From Pelargonium cotyledonis (taxonomy: Eukaryota > Streptophyta > Magnoliopsida > Geraniales > Geraniaceae), in contig JAYMTA010000366.1 of the NCBI GenBank assembly GCA_036897625.1, positions 1 through 30,410 of the forward strand: 30,410 nucleotides of DNA, read 5' to 3'. A program made the translations under genes and the position numbers. The notes under the pieces are model-generated. The model saw only the letters and a program-made list of their open reading frames with translations, had not been told where the DNA came from and ran no database searches. Position 1 is the first letter of the stretch, and every line of letters begins with the position of its first letter. Shown here in pieces: positions 10,218 to 20,400 of this stretch.

Positions 10218-12530
10218 ATGGAGCTTTGTAGATGGACCAATCCGATAACCTTCCCACCATTAATGTCGCTCAAAGGATACACACGGAATCGCAACAAGAA
10301 TACAGAAACCATTAAACCAAAGAATGCACGCCAACTGTTCGATAAAATTCCTAAGAGAGTGTCACTTTCAACGGTTAGCTTCCACGACACTGACCAAGTA
10401 AAGGACCCTCAAAAGGGTAAGAGGGTATGTTTTAATTTAGTAACAAGCAGTCACCAAGGTGTTACTGGTGAGCAATTTGGAAGTGAAGTACCAGACAAGC
10501 ATGAAATGATCCAGATTCTGAACTTTTGTGGTCGTGAAGGATGCTTTGAGCTTGGAAAAGGATGTCATGCTACTATTGCGAAGACCGGGCTTGGTGGGGA
10601 CGAGTTTGTGGCTACTAGCCTCATTGATATGTATGCTAAATGCGGAGACATAGAAAGTGCAGTTGTGTTGTTCAGGTCAATGACTTGTTTTGATATTGCT
10701 TCTTGCAATTGCTTGATCAACGGGTACGCGAAGAACGGGTTGTTTGCCCGAGCTTTCAGCTTCTTCATGGAGTTTGAGAGTATGGGTATCATCCCAAATC
10801 GCTATACTTACTCGATTTTGCTAGGTTTTTGCGCTAATGTCTTGGCAATCGGAGAAGGAAGACAGCTCCATTCCCAAATTGTGAAAATGCAGTTCTTGTC
10901 TGAACCAGCAGTGGGCAATGCACTTCTCACAATGTATAGCAAGTGTGGGCTGATTGAAGATGCAGAGTCTGTTTTTGATGATCTTGCCGAAAAGAATCTC
11001 ATCACCTGGACCGCGATGATCAATGGATTCTACCAGCACAAGGCCTTCGAAAAGGCTTTGAGACAGTTCATCTTGATGAGGGAGAGCCGGATTCAACCTC
11101 GTGATTATGCATTCACTCTCGCTCTTTCTTCGTGCAGTAGTCTGGCAAATCTTGATCTTGGTCGAATCCTTCACGCTCAGGTCGTTAAATTGGGAATGAG
11201 CTCAGGCGTCTTCGTTGGGACTGCTATCATAGACATGTACTCGGGACTTGGTAAAATGGCTGAGGCACAGAAACAGTTGAAGGAAATGGACAGAACAGCA
11301 TCTGATGTTTCGTGGAACGCGCTACTATCAGGGTTTGTCCGCAATGAGAGGATCGTTGAAGCTATAGAAAGTTTCAAGGAAATGGTTGAGCATGGTGCGG
11401 GATGCAATGAGTTCACCTATTCTATTGTTCTTAAGGCTTCGTCTTCTTTACCATCACTAGCAATCTGCGAGCAGATCCATTCCCGGATAATCAAGAATCA
11501 GTATGAATCAAACAGTCACGTTGGAAGTTCGCTGATCGAAGCATATGCAAAGTCTGGCAGTCTGGAGAAAGCAGAACGGGTTTTCAATCACATTTTGGCG
11601 CCAGACGTAGTATCAAGGAACTCAATAATCAAAGCTTACTCGCAGAACGGATATCCTCAGAAGGCTATATCGTTGTTCAGAACGCTGATCGACGATAAAC
11701 ACAGGCCAACGAGTTCCACATTCCTTGCTGTTCTCTCTGCTTGTAGTCACTCTGGATTGGTTCAAGAAGGACAAGAGTTTTTCAAATCCATGGTGGAAGA
11801 TTACAACATCACACCAGAAGAAACTCACCACAGCTGCATGGTGGACTTACTGGGAAGAGCAGGACTGATAGAAAATGCTTTGGATTATATCAGAACATTG
11901 CCTTTAAAACCTACAGCTCCTATGTGGAGACCTTTGCTTGCAGCTTGCAGGTGCCACAGCAACCTTCAGGTGGCTGAGCTAGTGGCTAAGAACATATTGG
12001 ATTTGGACCCGAACAATGCAACAGTTTACGTTACTCTCGCAAACATGTATGCTGAGGCAGGGCGGTCTTTAGATGCCGAGAAACAGAGAATGCTGATGAC
12101 ACAGAAGGAGGTTAAGAAGGAACCAGGGTGTAGCTGGATAGAAGTGAGCAACAGAATTCACAAGTTCTATTCGCGGGACACAAGACACCCGGATTCGCCA
12201 AAAATTTATCAGAAATTGAAGGAATTGATGAGCCAAGCTAAGGACAATGGATACAGTCCTGCAAGCAACAATGTGGTTCAATCAAAACTAGGAGATGAAA
12301 AGGAAGATATGAATCAATATCACAGCGAAAAGCTTGCAGTTTGCTTCGGCCTTCTGAACTTGCCAGCCGGAAAACCAATTCGGGTTTTCAAGAACATCCG
12401 AGTTTGTGCAGATTGCCACTCAGTTATGAAGTATATTTCAAGCACTACTAAGAAGGATATAGTATTACGAGATAATTATCGCTTTCATCACTTCGAGAAT
12501 GGTCGTTGTTCATGTGGGGATTACTGGTAA
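10218..12530 (+). CDS. PLS-class pentatricopeptide repeat protein with E and DYW domains, 770 aa, intronless
   Basis: A single open frame ends in the diagnostic tripeptide DYW (768-770), the usual intronless layout of this family. The first ~125 residues are poorly conserved and basic in parts, as in an organelle-targeted N-terminus. Degenerate P/L/S repeats run from about 128 to 570; recurring signatures are SLIDMYAKCG, NALLTMYSKCG, NCLINGYAKNG and LSACSHSGLV. The E-type region follows (about 575-680) and includes the PG box (KKEPGCSWIEV). The C-terminal DYW deaminase region retains the predicted zinc ligands: H702-x-E704 (HSEK), C730-xx-C733 followed by H734, HH at 757-758 and C764-x-C766. 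DYW proteins are C-to-U RNA-editing factors of mitochondria or chloroplasts, and a complete HxE..CxxC set suggests an active deaminase. Target RNA and organelle cannot be decided here. I do not know its specific orthologue. Confidence 0.95.
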   Translation: MELCRWTNPITFPPLMSLKGYTRNRNKNTETIKPKNARQLFDKIPKRVSLSTVSFHDTDQVKDPQKGKRVCFNLVTSSHQGVTGEQFGSEVPDKHEMIQILNFCGREGCFELGKGCHATIAKTGLGGDEFVATSLIDMYAKCGDIESAVVLFRSMTCFDIASCNCLINGYAKNGLFARAFSFFMEFESMGIIPNRYTYSILLGFCANVLAIGEGRQLHSQIVKMQFLSEPAVGNALLTMYSKCGLIEDAESVFDDLAEKNLITWTAMINGFYQHKAFEKALRQFILMRESRIQPRDYAFTLALSSCSSLANLDLGRILHAQVVKLGMSSGVFVGTAIIDMYSGLGKMAEAQKQLKEMDRTASDVSWNALLSGFVRNERIVEAIESFKEMVEHGAGCNEFTYSIVLKASSSLPSLAICEQIHSRIIKNQYESNSHVGSSLIEAYAKSGSLEKAERVFNHILAPDVVSRNSIIKAYSQNGYPQKAISLFRTLIDDKHRPTSSTFLAVLSACSHSGLVQEGQEFFKSMVEDYNITPEETHHSCMVDLLGRAGLIENALDYIRTLPLKPTAPMWRPLLAACRCHSNLQVAELVAKNILDLDPNNATVYVTLANMYAEAGRSLDAEKQRMLMTQKEVKKEPGCSWIEVSNRIHKFYSRDTRHPDSPKIYQKLKELMSQAKDNGYSPASNNVVQSKLGDEKEDMNQYHSEKLAVCFGLLNLPAGKPIRVFKNIRVCADCHSVMKYISSTTKKDIVLRDNYRFHHFENGRCSCGDYW

Positions 12531-14956
12531 CCTTCTCGCATGTTTTAGAGATCCAATGCAAACACAATTACAAAATACGAGATCAAACATGTTATTTTCG
12601 TGTCGTGCAGAGTTGCAACATAGTCAACTCTTTGGTCATGAAATGCTAAGTAAATTGTTTTTGGTGATAATGATGAGTGCAATGACATCACCAATACTGC
12701 AATACCTAAGAGATGAGATAGGTAGAGGAATAAATTAAAGGCAATAGACAATATAAATTTGGTGAGGACAGAGATGGATTTGGACCACACCACACTTTCT
12801 TCAAGCATCAAGAACTTTCCCACATTGCAAGTGGGTAATTTTTTATTACACTGTAGCTATAGCAACAAAATTAAAATAACCCAATAAAAATGTAATACAA
12901 CTATACAAGCAATTTCTGATTGGCCACTAGAAGCCAAGTGAGCACATTTTGAAATTTTCTTGGCCCATTGGCCATTATTGGCCAAACTGGGAACCATTTT
13001 GCCAGTAAGCAACAAAACTAGATGAGTTTCACATCACAAGCTTGTAATCACCATTTTTATATGGAACAACAAGAAGAGAAACAGCAAGTTGCATCACATC
13101 ACAACAAAATTAGTATAAACCCTTAGACTGTTCACGGGTTTCCAAACTGAAGAAACAGATGCAGGTCAAACCGAGTGAGGTTCTAGGCCTACCTATACAT
13201 TTTGCCCAACTCGAGCAGCTTCAAACAATGAAGTGTTGGAAGTTCATTGTCCAAACGAGTGAATCCTATAATTACACGTCTAACAAAACTATCCATAACA
13301 TAAGGATGGTATGAGAAAGACGACAGCTTTCTTCATCAACTTATGCATGATTCCAGCCCACAAGGACCATTCTCGTAAATGTCCAAGGGATCATCCTTCC
13401 TGCACAAGTAAATTTCAGTATTTACTCAACAAAAGGGTTCGCCGTTCACAGAAACCTCACAAATCAATCAAACAAAGAACCCGCTTCAACCAAACCAAGT
13501 GAATTTCCTTCATAGCCATACAGCAGTAGCATGCAATACGCGCATGCATTCTCCCAACATCTAAGAGTATGTAAAAGCAGTTATTTTTCAACATCTACAT
13601 ATATTATGGAGTTAATATGAGCTAGTTTACCAAAATCTTTACACAGAACTTTGTTCGCCAAAGATCTGGAAAAACTTCAAACAATGACTAGACACTAAGA
13701 CACTTAAAAGAACCGAATGGAAATCAATAGACAATCAGCCAATATCCAAGCTAATGGAAAGAGGAAGGGTGAAAAAGGCACTTTGTACCCATTTTGGTAC
13801 GGCTACAGGCTGACTTCAGCTTATCATTCTTTTATTGACTTTGCCTTTGTTTGCTGAAAAAGAAGGTTCAACATATTCAATACTAGTACACAAAACAATA
13901 TCATTATCAATCAATGAACAAGTTAAGAAAGTACTTGCTGTCTAGGTAGCCTAGAAGTAATGCTCCTGCTGCTATCAGATAATTAGAAAAAGATATACTG
14001 AGAGAAGATTTTAACTTCGTAATCCCCACATTTGGAATACACTTAAGTATCTCCATATTTTCCTGCAAACCTCTCCCTCGTATATTAAATCCACAATTAC
14101 GAACAAGCTACTTCCAAGAATAAAGCTTTCGCCAAGTTGCTCAAGCTTCAGAATCTACATAAAACAAATATGAAATAGATAATTTGAAATTCTTGGGCAG
14201 CTATCTGGGAATTAAAAAAGCAGACGTATACAACAAACTAACAGCAGACATGGATAGCCTCAGAATCCATTAAAGTGCCTTATTATGAACCAGTTATTAT
14301 TGTCATGCTAATTAAAAGAGGGCAAGCGAATGCCGCAGAAGAAGGAAAACATTCAGCATCTGCCCACATGAGAATCAAGCTTAGTTGAAACAATGTATAT
14401 ACCTACAAGGATATACATCAATTACCATGTGACGAGGTACAGAAGTACCTCAGCACAAGGGGGCAAGTTCCCATCAATTAGCATGCATTTATCTAAGCAA
14501 GAAATAACTTTCCGAATAAAAGGTCACAAGCAACAACAGTCATTAGATGGCTAGCCAATCATGCAGGTTGAAGATTATAATGATCAAAGTTTTGTTTTTC
14601 CCAAACACCACCATGGCTTCTTTAACAAAGAGGAACACGGAATTGATTCTGAATAGATATCTAAGACAGTCATCTTTAATCCAATCAAGTTGGTTTCATC
14701 ACTAAATATTATTCCATTGGAACAGCAACTAATTGGAATAGCGTGCACACTAATTTAGATCTATATATAGAAAGAAGAGGCTAACTCTCCTCAAGGACGG
14801 AAACAATAGCATACAACAATATGCAACCATTTCTAGTTTACTAGAAGCTATTACAGCTCTTTAACCAATCAAAAACTGCAGAGTAAAAATTAAATCCAAA
14901 CTATATTTGTGGTATAATTGTTGTGGAGAGAGTCCTGATATCACCGAATATGATAT
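12531..14956. other. Gene-poor stretch with a possible minus-strand spliced transcript
   Basis: No ORF longer than 63 codons resembles a gene. On the minus strand the texture is UTR- or exon-like, with plausible acceptors before 14154 (tttatgtag), 13855 (ctttttcag) and 13400 (cttgtgcag). A 49-aa ORF sits at 14056-13907. A short imperfect hairpin (tggcca..gccaag / cttggc..tggcca) lies near 12920-12975. It may be a non-coding or small-peptide transcript, or just decayed sequence; nothing is proven. Confidence 0.3.
13907..14056 (-). CDS. Candidate small hydrophobic ORF, 49 aa
   Basis: On the minus strand an ATG at 14056 opens 49 codons ending TGA at 13907. The product has a short basic N-terminal half and then one hydrophobic segment (residues about 25-40, YLIAAGALLLGYL) that could span a membrane, followed by a short tail. 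It lies about 100 bases downstream of a plausible 3' splice site at 14154. I do not recognise the protein. A 50-codon ORF can easily arise by chance in intergenic plant DNA, so confidence is low. Confidence 0.15.
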   Translation of the reverse strand: MEILKCIPNVGITKLKSSLSISFSNYLIAAGALLLGYLDSKYFLNLFID

Positions 14957-15517
14957 GACTCTAATACCACCAATAACGGTATAACGAGTACACGATTGTA
15001 CCTGAAATTGCACCCCGATAATTTCCAAGAAAGATTGGAGGGGTCACAAACGATCCCACTTAAAAACCAACCTCCTAGACAGAATTACACTTATGCAATT
15101 AAGTGCACAATAATTCACTACAACTATACCATACAATAAGCTATTTAGGAAACAATAAGAGAACACCGGAATTTAACGAGGTTCAGCCAATTTGCGCCTA
15201 CGTCCTTAGACACTACCAAACTATATTTCACTTTGAGAGAAATATTACAAAGAGAGAAAGGAAATCACCGCTAAATTTGGTGAATTGTGTGTGTAAAACT
15301 CATAGATAAATGGTCCTTTTATAGTTGAAGGAAGCCACCATCTTGAATTAAACCATGTGTAAAAGATGAGCCAACTTAGTCAAAATTGTATGCCAAAGCT
15401 ACAATTGTTGACAAACTAAATTGTGGGCTATGCCACAATTGTTGACACCAAGTTTCTCGTTCGACCCCATCCATCAACTTGAATAATCAAACTGATGGCA
15501 TTGAAATCCTCCCCTCC
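14957..15517 (-). mobile_element. LTR-retrotransposon remnant, minus orientation
   Basis: The minus strand has, in order, a purine tract resembling a polypurine tract (15517-15507) and a candidate LTR start TGTCAACAATTGTGG (from 15447). A TATA box (TATAAAA at 15323-15317) follows, then a U5-like stretch. It ends with TGGTATTAGAGTC (14969-14957), close to the TGGTATCAGAGCC initiator-Met-tRNA primer-binding site of many plant Copia elements. The plus-strand words gaggttcagcca and gcctacgtcc around 15178-15205 are, from memory, common in plant LTRs. No gag or pol coding remains nearby. A purine tract on one side and a primer site on the other are odd for a simple solo LTR. Boundaries are approximate. 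Confidence 0.5.
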
Positions 15518-16005
15518 AGCTTGAATAGCACGAACAACTGACAATAATTACACTTGAAGTTTAAGCTGACCACGTGGAGTGATCTGCCAACCGCCTCTCG
15601 TCACCATCGTGTATGCCATCTGATCTGACAACAAACTCGAAGTCTGATCCGGTGACTCTGACCAAATCATCACTTTCTGCTTCTCTTCAATCGTCTCTTG
15701 CTGCTCTGAATGCCAACCAAAAAATATATTGCGAATCTACGTTGCAAATTTGCAAAACCTAAAAAAATCCTAACTTGTTTTGATAGCAAAACAAGATTCG
15801 TTATCAAAACGAGAAAGACCACACTTTAATTATTTTGATAAGGTGGCGGGTCATGCGCTAGCCACATAAATTATTCTAATATACTTGACTGCCACGTTAG
15901 CAAAATAAATGAATAAAAATCTTTATAAAAAAACATATGAAAACTATAAACGACCGTTACTTCAAAGTGAAACAAATTTGTTGATTTTGTTTTTGCTTGC
16001 ATTTA
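15518..16005. other. Possible internal sequence of the adjacent retroelement, then AT-rich DNA
   Basis: 15518 to about 15720 is less AT-rich than its surroundings and lies just 5' (minus orientation) of the purine tract, so it may be leftover internal or untranslated retroelement sequence. From 15720 to 16005 it is AT-rich with no feature I can name. Confidence 0.3.
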
Positions 16006-16024
16006 TTTTTTGAAGGAATTTTTT

Positions 16025-16248
16025 TTTTCGGTTTATACCATGGGGTTTCGAGCGGGCCCGCACACTTACGGTTAGTACCTTTAAGCCGGTTTACCACACC
16101 CAAACTAATCCCCACTCGCCCCACTATTACCGCACTGGGCGGTAGGAGGCTGGCCCATGAGTTTTTTTCATTCACAAGAGCTGGGATTCAACTTTCAACC
16201 TCTTGCTCAAGGGACGTAGTATTGAACCAACTACGCCAACCCATTAAG
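16025..16248 (-). mobile_element. tRNA-derived SINE with target-site duplication
   Basis: Read on the minus strand, the element starts at about 16248. It has an RNA polymerase III A box (TGGCGTAGTTGG at 16238-16227) and a B box-like AGTTGAATCCC (16193-16183), about 35 bases apart as in tRNA promoters. It ends in an A-rich tail (T run 16021-16028 on plus). The flanks carry the same 18-bp direct repeat, TTTTTGAAGGAATTTTTT, at 16007-16024 and 16249-16266, which is a target-site duplication. Length is about 220 bp, normal for plant SINEs. The intact duplication implies a fairly recent insertion. The SINE family cannot be named from here. Confidence 0.85.
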
Positions 16249-16266
16249 TTTTTGAAGGAATTTTTT

Positions 16267-17202
16267 CCTTGCATATTTTTTTATGAACTCGAAAATTCAA
16301 AACTTCGCTTGGTCAGCGGCTTTAAACAGTATACCATGCCTCTGTTTTCTTCGTGAACTCTAGTATCATCAGAGTGTTGCCTTTATTTTTTGTTGCATTT
16401 ATTTTCATGGTTGTCATGGTTTGGGTCTCTAACTTGAAGCTTACTCAGTATCATCAGAGTGTTTACTGGCTTATTTTTGTGTTTGCTTGTTGGGTGCTTG
16501 TTAACTAATTCAAAGAATAGAAGAAATGCACCAATTTCAAACTTAAGATTAATAAGGTGTAATCAACCATTAAGTGTAGCATACATATATAAACTGATAA
16601 ACATGATTTCATTTGCATATATCTATAGCTAAGAAGTGTCTCAAATCTAAAAAAAATTACATACTGAAAAATGTCATTTTCATATATACATTGTCAGTAG
16701 ATGTGAATCTTCTCATATGGTTAATAACTCGAATAATAAACCCATACCCTAATATGCATATTCCATAATGTTCTGCGCGAGGACAAGATTTACTCGTGTA
16801 ACGATTGAATATTATTTTGAATCTATTACTGAACAGTAGCAGTATCGATCACAATAAATTAATTAATTTATGGTCTGCAACCAACTTAGGTAAGTCCAAG
16901 TCCTGGTCTATGCAAATCTGAGTCACATTATAACAAGTACACAACAATTACTACCCATTTCCTAGCCCTCAAATTCACTTTCCGACGTGTTCATCAGCAA
17001 TACAACTTTGACGTCCCACAGCATAATTATATACATGACATAATGACTAATATTAAATCGCGATATGATGTACCTCTGATTTGGGTGGACCAAAATTGAT
17101 TATCCAACGGAGGATAGAGATGTTCACAAACTATTGTTGTATATGTTGCTTCAATTGTATTGCGAGGAACCTTGGCTGCCAAACAATCTATTAGTTTAGT
17201 GC
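16267..17202. other. AT-rich region downstream of the TypA gene
   Basis: This presumably includes the TypA 3' UTR at its right side. A 17-bp direct repeat (agtatcatcagagtgtt) occurs at 16362 and 16447, 85 bases apart. No coding potential is visible. Confidence 0.5.
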
Positions 17203-17355
17203 CTACTTTGTCTTCCTTCCCGCGAACTTTGGATTTTTGCACATTCGGATACTTTTGGGAGTGACCTCCACCAGTTCGTCTTCTTGAATGTACTCTATGC
17301 AGTCGTCCAGACTATAATCCAATGCGGTATCAATAGCCACTGCATCAATTATACC

Positions 17356-17402
<47 letters not shown>

Positions 17403-20400
17403 AAGAGGCTTAGCTTAAGATGTGTCCAACAAATATTGTACTTTATGCTGCTATTCCATGTTGATTTCCCACTCATACAACATAATAGTTGGAAGAAAAT
17501 TAATTAACTGAACACTGTTTTATCACCTGTTGTTTCTTTGTTGGAGCGGACATTTGTTGCAGCCTTCTTCTTGCACACATTCAGGGTTAAATCTCCAGCA
17601 CGTTGATGAATTCCTACGATTTGCCCTTTGTAAACTTCTGCCCCAGCCTTGACAAACAACTGCCCCCTTTCCTGTGCGGTAGTAAGGGCATAAGAAGTGA
17701 CTGAACCATCTTCGTATGCGACCTGAAAGATGGTCAGGTATGTAGATTAGTTTGATGTCATTGACATCGGTTGGAAGTTATTGACCTTTCAAAGGTTACA
17801 GAACTGACAGTGTTGACGGAAGTATATAAACTGCACTATTGTTATATTGAACTTCATCACGCTATCTTTAATAATGTTCTAATAAAATTCCAACAAAATA
17901 TACTGCAGAAAGACTGAAAGGTGATGCGAGACATGGCCAAAATAATAATCAATCATTATAGCTATGATCTGAGACTGAAGGTCCTAACTGTAAAGTAAAA
18001 AATGTATATCATGAAAACATAAGGGTATTACCAATGAACCCAGATCCCTGGTGCTAATATCACCAGCCCATTTTCCATAGCTGTCAAATATTGTGTTTAT
18101 GACTGCTGTGCCACGAGAAACTGATAAAATTGCATTTCGCACTCCAAGAAGGCCACGGGTTGGGATCTTATATTTAAGCAGGTTTGTTCCTTCCGTCCTG
18201 TGCACCAAAAATGGAATAAGGTTAATAATACAATGTTGCAAAAGACAAAAATGCAAACAGAAAAGTTCCATTAGTCTGATGATATCAACACAATGGACAG
18301 CAAATTAATAAAACTATGCAGTCATTCCCATGAAATAAAAAATCCACCGAGACTATATTAGTGCTTATGAGTGACACCCAAAAAACTAAATAATGGATCT
18401 TCGGCCTAGGTTCAAGTGCCGCATGAAGCATCAGCCTGGGCACAAATCACTGTATCATAATTTTGAAAAATAGTCTATTGAAGAACTGTTTGCATGATAC
18501 CTGACAACCAATTGGGTGATGCCTCCTAACAGTTGGGATTGGTTTAGGAAAGAGTACAAGCAAATATCATATACATATTAGATGGTACGTTTATTTTTTA
18601 TTAAGAGGTTTCTATGACAGATAGGATTTTCATCTACGGATATGCAGTCAAGTACAAGTCAATTTGCTTGTATACATGCAGCCACATATTCTACAAGTCC
18701 ATGTCTCCAGGTCATAATTGTATGCTAATTGCTAAACATTGAAAACTTCTTCCTAGAAATAGACAAAGAGAATGTTCTGCATACCCAGCTTGCATATCAA
18801 ACATAAGTCCACGCCTTTTGCCAAGAAGTTCAACCACAGATCCCATGTGTTCTTCTGGTACTTCTACGCTGGCAATCTGAAAGTAAAAGTTGCAGGTTAT
18901 GGTAACTGATTTTAGAAAATTGAAAAACAATGTATTTTAGTGGTAAGGGAAAATTCCTCGGACCATAAACCATTTACAAGATTCTTACTAACTAATGTGT
19001 ATCAATTGTGAGCATGAAGGACCATAGTTACCAGAAATCGCTATTTCAGTAGCAATTCTCTATCCAAAACAGACTTTCCAAATTGTGAAATCTTACGTTC
19101 CAGTGGTTGTAAGATTTCATTCAACAAATAATAATAATCTTTAACTGGAAATGCAAATAATAAATCTAATACTAATAATGGTCTACATACTACTCTTGAT
19201 TCTTGAAAAACCTATACCTATAGCATATATAGAAAATGATTGAATATGCTTTGGTTAATTAATTTATTTATTTTTTATTAAACTTTGGTTAATTGATAAT
19301 TTAAAAAATATTATCATATATATTTGGAAAATTGTTCCATGATCTGGGTTAACGTTTTTCATTCTGAATTACCAATCTAAAGAAGTCCACTTCCACTGTT
19401 TCACGTTCCTAGGCCCCTAGCATTCTGTGTTCTGGTTTTTGTTCCACTTGCCTAAGCGTTCCGCGATCCATGAAACTATGGGAAGGACAAATGGTCTAAG
19501 TTTCAATTTGCTTTCTAATTAGCTATACAAATTATGTCGGCTTGCAATCCATTAATTATTATACACACAATTATTCACACTATTATTAAGAAAAATTTTA
19601 ATGGAAGCTATTAGAAAAGCATAAAAAATGAAAGGACTATGAACCTACATCATCTTCAGCACTATTGTCATATTATTGTCAAGTCTATAGAGTAATTATA
19701 AGAAAATGGGAAGTCTTACAAAATGAAGGAAAAGAACATGTAGTTATAGCAACTATTAATCACTCTCCATGATCATTCAGATGCAATTAAAAAAAATATA
19801 TCTTGACCAACTACCAAAAGTTCAGAATTTATACAATCTCGTCAACTTTGGTAGAGCCTTGTTAAAATATACACTGATTAGAATGCAGAAACTACAAGCT
19901 AATAAAACAGAGCACCATAAAATGTCCAGGATTCTATTAAGAATGTAGGCATGTCCTTTTCTCTTACTCCTAGTCCAAGGAAGCAACAAAAAGAAAATAT
20001 TAATTAGAAATTACCTCAAATGGTTCTAGAACCTTGCCGTCCACCGTTTTGTTAATAACTTTTGGAGGTCCTACCATGAACTCGTAGCCTTCTCTACGCC
20101 TGAAATACACAACCATGATTTCAAAATATGCATGGAGGTGTGAAATGGTAGAGAGCATGTGGGTTGCTTGCACTTACATATTTTCTATCAGTATGGTGAT
20201 ATGTAAAGTACCACGCCCACTAACAACAAATGTATCTGCAGTTTCACCATCTTCTACTTTCATTGCCAAATTCCGCTCAAGCTCGCGGTAGAGCCTCTCT
20301 CTTAAGTTCCTACTAGTAACATATTTACCCTAAGAAAACAGAAAAATCTCCCGATTACAAAAGCCTGGACCAAAAGTACACATGTATGTGGAATGAAATA

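Noticed and set aside
12915..12980. miRNA precursor suspected from the tggcca/gccaag hairpin
   Set aside because: The stem is short and interrupted, and no known plant miRNA sequence is recognisable in it.
13311..13502. Plus-strand 63-codon ORF in the PPR-TypA gap
   Set aside because: It is basic and low in structure, with no known motif, and runs opposite to the better splice signals of the region. It is consistent with chance.
16183..16238. tRNA gene suspected from A- and B-box sequences
   Set aside because: No cloverleaf or aminoacyl stem can be formed. The boxes belong to the SINE, which has a poly-A tail and target-site duplications.
17350..17400. CRISPR-like or coding interpretation of the AG tract
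   Set aside because: It is a simple dinucleotide repeat with no spacers, inside an intron.
18390..18540. Possible SINE in a TypA intron (ggttcaagtgccgc word)
   Set aside because: There is only one B-box-like word, with no A box, tail or flanking duplication.
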